From the NCBI GenBank assembly GCA_965230245.1, contig OZ246000.1, positions 496,001 through 560,000 of the forward strand: a DNA stretch of 64,000 bases. Direction: 5' to 3'. Each line of letters starts with the position of its first letter. Within the stretch, counting starts at the first letter, position 1. Below are positions 60,130 through 64,000 of this stretch, piece by piece. Source of the DNA: JAGNKE01 sp965230245. GTDB lineage: Bacteria; Pseudomonadota; Alphaproteobacteria; Micavibrionales; Micavibrionaceae. The position numbers and the translations under genes are program-made. The notes under the pieces were generated by a model. The model worked only from the letters and a program-made list of their open reading frames with translations, searched no databases and had not been told where the DNA came from.

Positions 60130-61182
60130 ATGACGCTTAAAAAACATCTCCGAAATATTATTCTGGGAACAACCTCACTCCTCATCATGGCCGCGCCATA
60201 CGCATCTGATGCAAAGCCAAGCGAAATAGAGGATAAACCCTCACTGGAAAAACTGGAGCAAATGGCCGCACAGGGTGATGCCATGGCACTACTCCAGCTC
60301 GGAAACGCCTACGCCGAAGGAGATGGTGTCGAGGTCGACTATGACCAGGCCGTTTCGCTCTGGACAAAATCGGCGGAAAAAGGAAACCAGGCCGCACAAT
60401 ACAGCCTCGGTTACCTTTACTACAACGGCATGGATACTATCGAACAAGACTATGTTGAATCCTTTAAATGGTACATGCAGGCCGCCAAGCAGGAAAACGT
60501 AAACGCGATGGTCAACATCGGCTATATGTACGACTCTGGTAAGGGTACGGAACAAGATTTTGAAAAAGCTTTCGAATGGTACCTGAAGGCCGCAAAACTG
60601 GGCGATACGGAAGCACAATTTAATGTCGGCACCATGTATGATAACGGCGAAGGTGTAGAACAAGACTTCGAACAAGCGCTGAACTGGTACGCAAAAGCAG
60701 CAAAAAGCGGAAACGTCAACGCACAATATAACCTCGGCAATCTCTATGACACAGGCGAAGGCACGGAACAAGATCTTGAAAAAGCCTTCGAATGGTACCT
60801 TAAGGCCGCCAATGCCGGAGACCGGGAAGCACAGTATAATGTTGGCACGATGTATGACGAGGGTGAAGGCACATGGAAGGATGCCGCCAAAGCAATCTCA
60901 TGGTACGAAAAATCAGCATCTCAAGACTACGTAGATGCGATGTTTAACCTCGGAGTGATGTACGAAAACGGCAACGGCATAGAAAAAGACCTCGTCACCG
61001 CTTATAAGTGGTACACGCTTGCCGCAAAACTCAACGATAAGGAAGCACGCAATATTGCCAACGAAATTGCGAGGGATATGACCAAAGCGCAACTCAACGC
61101 AGGCAATAAAATGGTCGAGGAGTATATGGCCGCCCAGAAAGACCAAGGTACAAAAGCAGAAGAACACCCAGCTTACGAATAA
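60130..61182 (+). CDS. Secreted Sel1-repeat protein
   Basis: 350 residues. A signal peptide (about 1-27) precedes about seven Sel1 repeats (about 38-300), 36 residues each, of the type AQYNLGNLYDTGEGTEQDLE and KAFEWYLKAA. Sel1 proteins are solenoids that bind other proteins, often in the envelope. Two repeats are nearly identical at the DNA level (60550-60593 and 60766-60809), showing recent duplication. The Lys/Glu-rich C-terminus is disordered. Confidence 0.9.
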   Translation: MTLKKHLRNIILGTTSLLIMAAPYASDAKPSEIEDKPSLEKLEQMAAQGDAMALLQLGNAYAEGDGVEVDYDQAVSLWTKSAEKGNQAAQYSLGYLYYNGMDTIEQDYVESFKWYMQAAKQENVNAMVNIGYMYDSGKGTEQDFEKAFEWYLKAAKLGDTEAQFNVGTMYDNGEGVEQDFEQALNWYAKAAKSGNVNAQYNLGNLYDTGEGTEQDLEKAFEWYLKAANAGDREAQYNVGTMYDEGEGTWKDAAKAISWYEKSASQDYVDAMFNLGVMYENGNGIEKDLVTAYKWYTLAAKLNDKEARNIANEIARDMTKAQLNAGNKMVEEYMAAQKDQGTKAEEHPAYE

Positions 61183-61200
61183 AAATTTTTCCTTGTATCT

Positions 61201-61734
61201 CTAACGTTTATTCCACGGCATCCGCCGCAAAACCATGGCCAAACCGCACCATCCTGTTAAACCTGCCATAAACAGCGCTGCACCAAGGAATCCTGCCAGC
61301 ATAAAGCCCAGAGCAAGCCCGGAAAACCCTATCACAACCAAAAGGGCAATTAACCCGCCGACAATAACCTGCACCTGTCTAAAAATGCTCATCCCGGCTT
61401 CCTTAAGAGAAGAAACTGTTGGCAACCCCTCTTCTTTCCATGCCGAAATCCCGCCCTCAATGTTATAAATATGCTCCTGAGACACGCGCCCCGCTTTTTG
61501 TACGACGACACAGGCATCTTCCCCGCGCTTACCTTTGAGACATTGGAAAATAAGCTTCTTACCGGCGGGGATATTTATTGCGTCGAGCAACGCATCAACC
61601 TGCCCCAAAGGAACGGAAGACGCATACGCGATATGCTCCGCTGCAAATTCGTCAGGCTCTCTGACATCAATCAGAATTCCCTCCCCGTTTGCCAGCCATT
61701 CTGCCGCTTGTTTTGCATTAATACATTGAACCAT
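61201..61734 (-). CDS. Rhodanese-domain membrane protein
   Basis: 177 residues. A rhodanese domain (about 1-105) with IDVREPDEFAAEHI and the active-site loop FQCLKGKRGED (persulfide Cys) is followed by two transmembrane helices of the DUF2892 type (about 120-165). It handles sulfane sulfur near the membrane. The ATG at 61734 follows AAGGAGG; a TTG at 61752 is rejected. The ArsR-type gene ends 3 bases upstream, so both form one unit. Confidence 0.88.
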   Translation of the reverse strand: MVQCINAKQAAEWLANGEGILIDVREPDEFAAEHIAYASSVPLGQVDALLDAINIPAGKKLIFQCLKGKRGEDACVVVQKAGRVSQEHIYNIEGGISAWKEEGLPTVSSLKEAGMSIFRQVQVIVGGLIALLVVIGFSGLALGFMLAGFLGAALFMAGLTGWCGLAMVLRRMPWNKR

Positions 61735-61736
61735 TG

Positions 61737-62030
61737 CTAATCCTCCTTGCAAAAACGTTCATAAAGAACACTCATAACTTCAATCACCGCATCATCCGCA
61801 ATCGCGTAATACAACGTTCTGTGATCGCGTCTGAAATCAACAATCCCCTCTTTCTTGAGCTTAGAGAGATGTTGTGACATTGACGTCTGCGCAATCCCCG
61901 TTGCTTCCATGAGCTCCGTAACATTCCGCTCACCTGCAGATAATTCACAGAGAATGAGCAAACGATGGACATTCGCCAGACCTTTCAAAAAATCCGCCGC
62001 CTGCCCTGCTTTTTTTTCCATCTCTTTCAT
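61737..62030 (-). CDS. ArsR-family regulator, BigR/SqrR-like
   Basis: 97 residues: winged-helix with recognition part TGIAQTSMSQHLSKLKKEG. Two cysteines, Cys28 in RLLILCELS and Cys94 in YERFCKED, match the pair that senses reactive sulfur in BigR/SqrR repressors. Coupling to the rhodanese gene supports a sulfide or persulfide response. A perfect 14-bp palindrome lies in the divergent promoter region. Confidence 0.88.
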   Translation of the reverse strand: MKEMEKKAGQAADFLKGLANVHRLLILCELSAGERNVTELMEATGIAQTSMSQHLSKLKKEGIVDFRRDHRTLYYAIADDAVIEVMSVLYERFCKED

Positions 62031-62062
62031 AAGATACTTTCTGTTATTTACATTTCATATTT

Positions 62063-62076
62063 TTATGATATCATAA
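62063..62076. promoter_or_regulatory. Probable operator of the ArsR-type regulator
   Basis: TTATGATATCATAA, a perfect 14-bp palindrome between the divergent arsR-type and AhpD-like genes, 27 bases before the latter. ArsR proteins bind such sites. It may control both directions. Confidence 0.6.
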
Positions 62077-62102
62077 TTTTATAAATTTAAAAGGAGAATG
62101 TG

Positions 62103-62447
62103 ATGTCTAAAGACTACAAACAAATCACGAAGGATATTTCAGAATACGCGGGCGAATTGAAGAAGGCCGCACCTGAGGCCATGGAAGGGTTCTATTCCAT
62201 GTCAAAAGCCGCGACTGCGGATGGCGAACTGGATAAAAAGACAAAGGAATTCATCGCGCTGGCAATCGGTGTGACCCAACGCTGCGACGGCTGTATCGGC
62301 TTCCATGCCAAGGCTTTAAAAAATCTGGGAGCCACACGCGAGGAAATCGCAGAAGTCATGGCCATGTGCGTGTATATGGGCGGCGGTCCTGCCCTGATGT
62401 ACGCCGCGGACGCTTTACGCGCCTACGACCAATTCAGCAGCGAGTAA
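62103..62447 (+). CDS. AhpD-like carboxymuconolactone decarboxylase family protein
   Basis: 114 residues from the ATG at 62103 (a GTG one codon earlier is less likely), preceded by AAGGAG. The AhpD-type active site CDGCIGFH is present: Cys61, Cys64, His68. Such proteins are small peroxidase-type or thiol-disulfide enzymes. It is divergent from the ArsR/rhodanese unit, with which it may share the operator, so a role in reactive sulfur or peroxide defence is likely. Confidence 0.9.
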   Translation: MSKDYKQITKDISEYAGELKKAAPEAMEGFYSMSKAATADGELDKKTKEFIALAIGVTQRCDGCIGFHAKALKNLGATREEIAEVMAMCVYMGGGPALMYAADALRAYDQFSSE

Positions 62448-62520
62448 TAACGCTTAAATTGTAATCTTGAAAGTTTTAAAGGCAAAGAACGTTGTGACTG
62501 CATCAGGCGCAAGGAGCAAA

Positions 62521-62538
62521 ATGTACGGCACAGTACAT
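62521..62538. repeat. Inverted repeat between AhpD-like gene and tadC
   Basis: ATGTAC and GTACAT with a 6-base spacer, in the gap between convergent genes. Too short for a terminator without a T-run; meaning unknown. Confidence 0.3.
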
Positions 62539-62581
62539 GAGCGACGCAGCAACACCATGCAGGCGCAACAATCGAAGCCTT

Positions 62582-63544
62582 TTAGCCGCCGACACCTGCG
62601 GCGGAGGCTTTGATCCCCGCAGGCCCGAGAATAATGATAAACAGAGCGGGCAGGAAGAACAGGATCATAGGGACGGTCAGCTTCGGTGGGAGAGCCGCAG
62701 CTTTCCGTTCGGCTTCGGCCATACGCATATCCCGCAATTCGTCGGACATAACACGCATCGCCTGCGAAACGGATGTACCGTATTGTTCGGCCTGGATAAG
62801 CGATGTGGCAAAGGATTTACCCGCACCACTGCCGACGCGGCGCGCAAAATCCTGCAAGGCCTGCCGCCTGTCGTTCAACATAGCCATCTCAGCACTGAGA
62901 ATACCAAGCTCCTCGGCCAGAATTTCGGAATGCTCGGCAACCTCGCTCGCAACGCGCTCGATAGTTTGCTCCAGACCGATACCGCCCTGAACACAAATCA
63001 GCATCATATCCAGTGAGTCAGGGAAGCTCAGATTCAGCTCTTGCTGGCGCTTCTGGATCATATTGGTCACCAGAATATCCGGCAATTTGAAACCGGCCAC
63101 AGCCGCCGTCAGCAAGATCAAACTCGCCGTACCGTCAGAAAACTTATCTTCTTCCGGAATTTTGGATAAGAACATCATGCCAAGCACCACAAAAATGACC
63201 GGCAACACAACCCGCGCTATCATAAACCTCAAAGGCGCCTTCGGATCACGTATCCCTGCTTGAAGCATTTTATCGCGAACCTTTTCACCCATCTTACCCG
63301 CAAGCTGCTGCATACGGAAAAAGCTGGACATGGAGTCCTTGGCCGACACATCCTGCACCTTGACCTTGTGCCCTTCACGGGAGGCCTGATACAAATCTTT
63401 CCTGCGCTTTTCAATAATAGAGAGATACTTCTCTTTTTTATCGGTCTTTTCCAGAAATGGAAACGCAAACGCAGCAAACGACGCCGCAGCCGCAAGAGCC
63501 GCAAAAATCGTGATAATAAGTTCTTCTGTCAGTTCGAATTCCAT
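62582..63544 (-). CDS. tadC: Tad pilus inner-membrane protein TadC
   Basis: 320 residues. Type II secretion F-domain protein of the Tad/Flp system: an N-terminal membrane helix (about 8-28), then two more in the middle and one at the end. The core has FPDSLDMMLICVQGGIGLEQ (TadC signature), FARRVGSGAGKSFATSLIQ and TSVSQAMRVMSDELRDMRM, with a final hydrophobic segment PMILFFLPALFIIIL. With TadB it forms the platform for the pilus ATPase. It follows tadB with a 5-base gap. Confidence 0.93.
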   Translation of the reverse strand: MEFELTEELIITIFAALAAAASFAAFAFPFLEKTDKKEKYLSIIEKRRKDLYQASREGHKVKVQDVSAKDSMSSFFRMQQLAGKMGEKVRDKMLQAGIRDPKAPLRFMIARVVLPVIFVVLGMMFLSKIPEEDKFSDGTASLILLTAAVAGFKLPDILVTNMIQKRQQELNLSFPDSLDMMLICVQGGIGLEQTIERVASEVAEHSEILAEELGILSAEMAMLNDRRQALQDFARRVGSGAGKSFATSLIQAEQYGTSVSQAMRVMSDELRDMRMAEAERKAAALPPKLTVPMILFFLPALFIIILGPAGIKASAAGVGG

Positions 63545-63549
63545 TTGCT

Positions 63550-64000
63550 TTAAACCTTAAAGTTAATCATCGCCTTCATGACAAAAACCCCGAGACTCAT
63601 CCAGAACACCGACCCATAGAGAAGCCAGTTTCCGGTTGTCGTATCGAACAAAACCATGATGTATTCAGGATTTAAAAAATACATACCCGTAGCAACAAGA
63701 ATTGGCAGCGCACCGATGATGGAGGCTGAGGCGATCGCCTCGGATGAAAGCGCCACAATCTTACGCTTCAAACGGAAACGGGCACGAATAACATTCGCCA
63801 GATTAGTCAGAACTTCGGACAAACTCGAACCTGTCTGCGCTTGAATAGCGAGACCGGCCGCAAACATCTGCATTTCCGTAAGCGGCATACGCTTGGTAGC
63901 TTCCAATGCAGCCTCGTGAAGAGGAATACCGATCTTTTGCTTGTCATAGATACGGGACATCTCTTCACCGACAGGTCCCTCAAATTCACGCGAAATCATG
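63550..64000 (-). CDS. tadB: Tad pilus inner-membrane protein TadB (5' part outside the window)
   Basis: The C-terminal 149-150 residues of an F-domain protein, open to the window edge; the visible ATG at 63999 is internal. MFAAGLAIQAQTGSSLSEVL and RARFRLKRKIVALSSE are typical of TadB, followed by two transmembrane helices (TGMYFLNPEYIMVL and the final GSVFWMSLGVFVM). The order tadB-tadC is that of the Tad locus. Confidence 0.9.
   Translation of the reverse strand, partial: MISREFEGPVGEEMSRIYDKQKIGIPLHEAALEATKRMPLTEMQMFAAGLAIQAQTGSSLSEVLTNLANVIRARFRLKRKIVALSSEAIASASIIGALPILVATGMYFLNPEYIMVLFDTTTGNWLLYGSVFWMSLGVFVMKAMINFKV

Noticed and set aside
60130..61182. CRISPR-like periodic repeats
   Set aside because: The periodicity is the 36-residue Sel1 protein repeat in an open frame, not spaced non-coding repeats.

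Overview
The window is a stretch of alphaproteobacterial chromosome. Four things show this: the gene order dgt / SPOR protein / nagZ / scpA / scpB / tat; the run murA to hisG, UPF0262, infA, maf, rng and tRNA-Phe; a CpdR-type response regulator; and the Alphaproteobacteria-typical erpA-xth pair. Base composition is moderate, with AT-rich patches. Many lipoproteins, exported hydrolases, large secreted adhesin-like proteins and Tad pilus genes suggest a free-living, surface-associated or epibiotic bacterium, perhaps from the Micavibrio/Rhodospirillales side of the class. That placement is an inference from style and synteny, not from a marker gene. I see no rRNA, CRISPR array, insertion sequence or prophage.

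Layout. 1-6919 (minus strand): dgt, a SPOR-domain protein, nagZ, scpA, scpB, tatA, an unknown four-helix membrane protein, tatB and tatC, coupled by short overlaps. They serve dNTP control, wall recycling, chromosome condensation and folded-protein export. 7034-16107: small membrane proteins, erpA, xthA, then a row of lipoproteins and hydrolases, a racemase, an SPFH protein and a DUF1648 protein. 16190-21364: an accessory patch with three proteins I do not recognise, an unusual malate dehydrogenase, an inverse autotransporter with a beta-helix passenger, and tRNA-Thr. 21410-29906: a dienelactone-hydrolase-like lipoprotein, a receiver domain without its phosphoacceptor, then the housekeeping run dcd, murA, an NAD(P)HX epimerase fusion, hisG, UPF0262, infA, maf, rng, tRNA-Phe.

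29914-38181: a two-gene unit whose second product has a RelE/ParE-like N-terminus, a DpaA/YafK-like L,D-transpeptidase-fold protein beside an HExxH protein, a cation diffusion facilitator, a secreted esterase and an 853-residue FecR-domain surface protein. 38239-50897: glpK and glpD, a response regulator and a CckA-like hybrid kinase, a YjbH outer-membrane protein, rluD, a secreted 539-residue protein, a GT4 glycosyltransferase, cpdR and tRNA-Val. 51079-64000: a type I secretion RTX protein with two copies of a carbohydrate-binding-like domain, a membrane-anchored Pcm, the phospholipid operon (CDP-alcohol phosphatidyltransferase, cdsA, plsC-type), a CpaC-N-domain protein with TPR and Sel1 proteins, a sulfur-type ArsR/rhodanese module beside an AhpD-like gene, and tadC with the end of tadB.

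The best candidates for something new are the RelE-like fusion with its upstream acidic partner (30309-31725), the malate dehydrogenase whose cofactor pocket looks NADP-type (17314-18291), the secretin-less CpaC-N protein with a four-cysteine tail (58608-59291), the tRNA-Val with C at position 33, and an 11-bp element, TATGTAAAATT, upstream of two surface-protein genes and one unknown gene.
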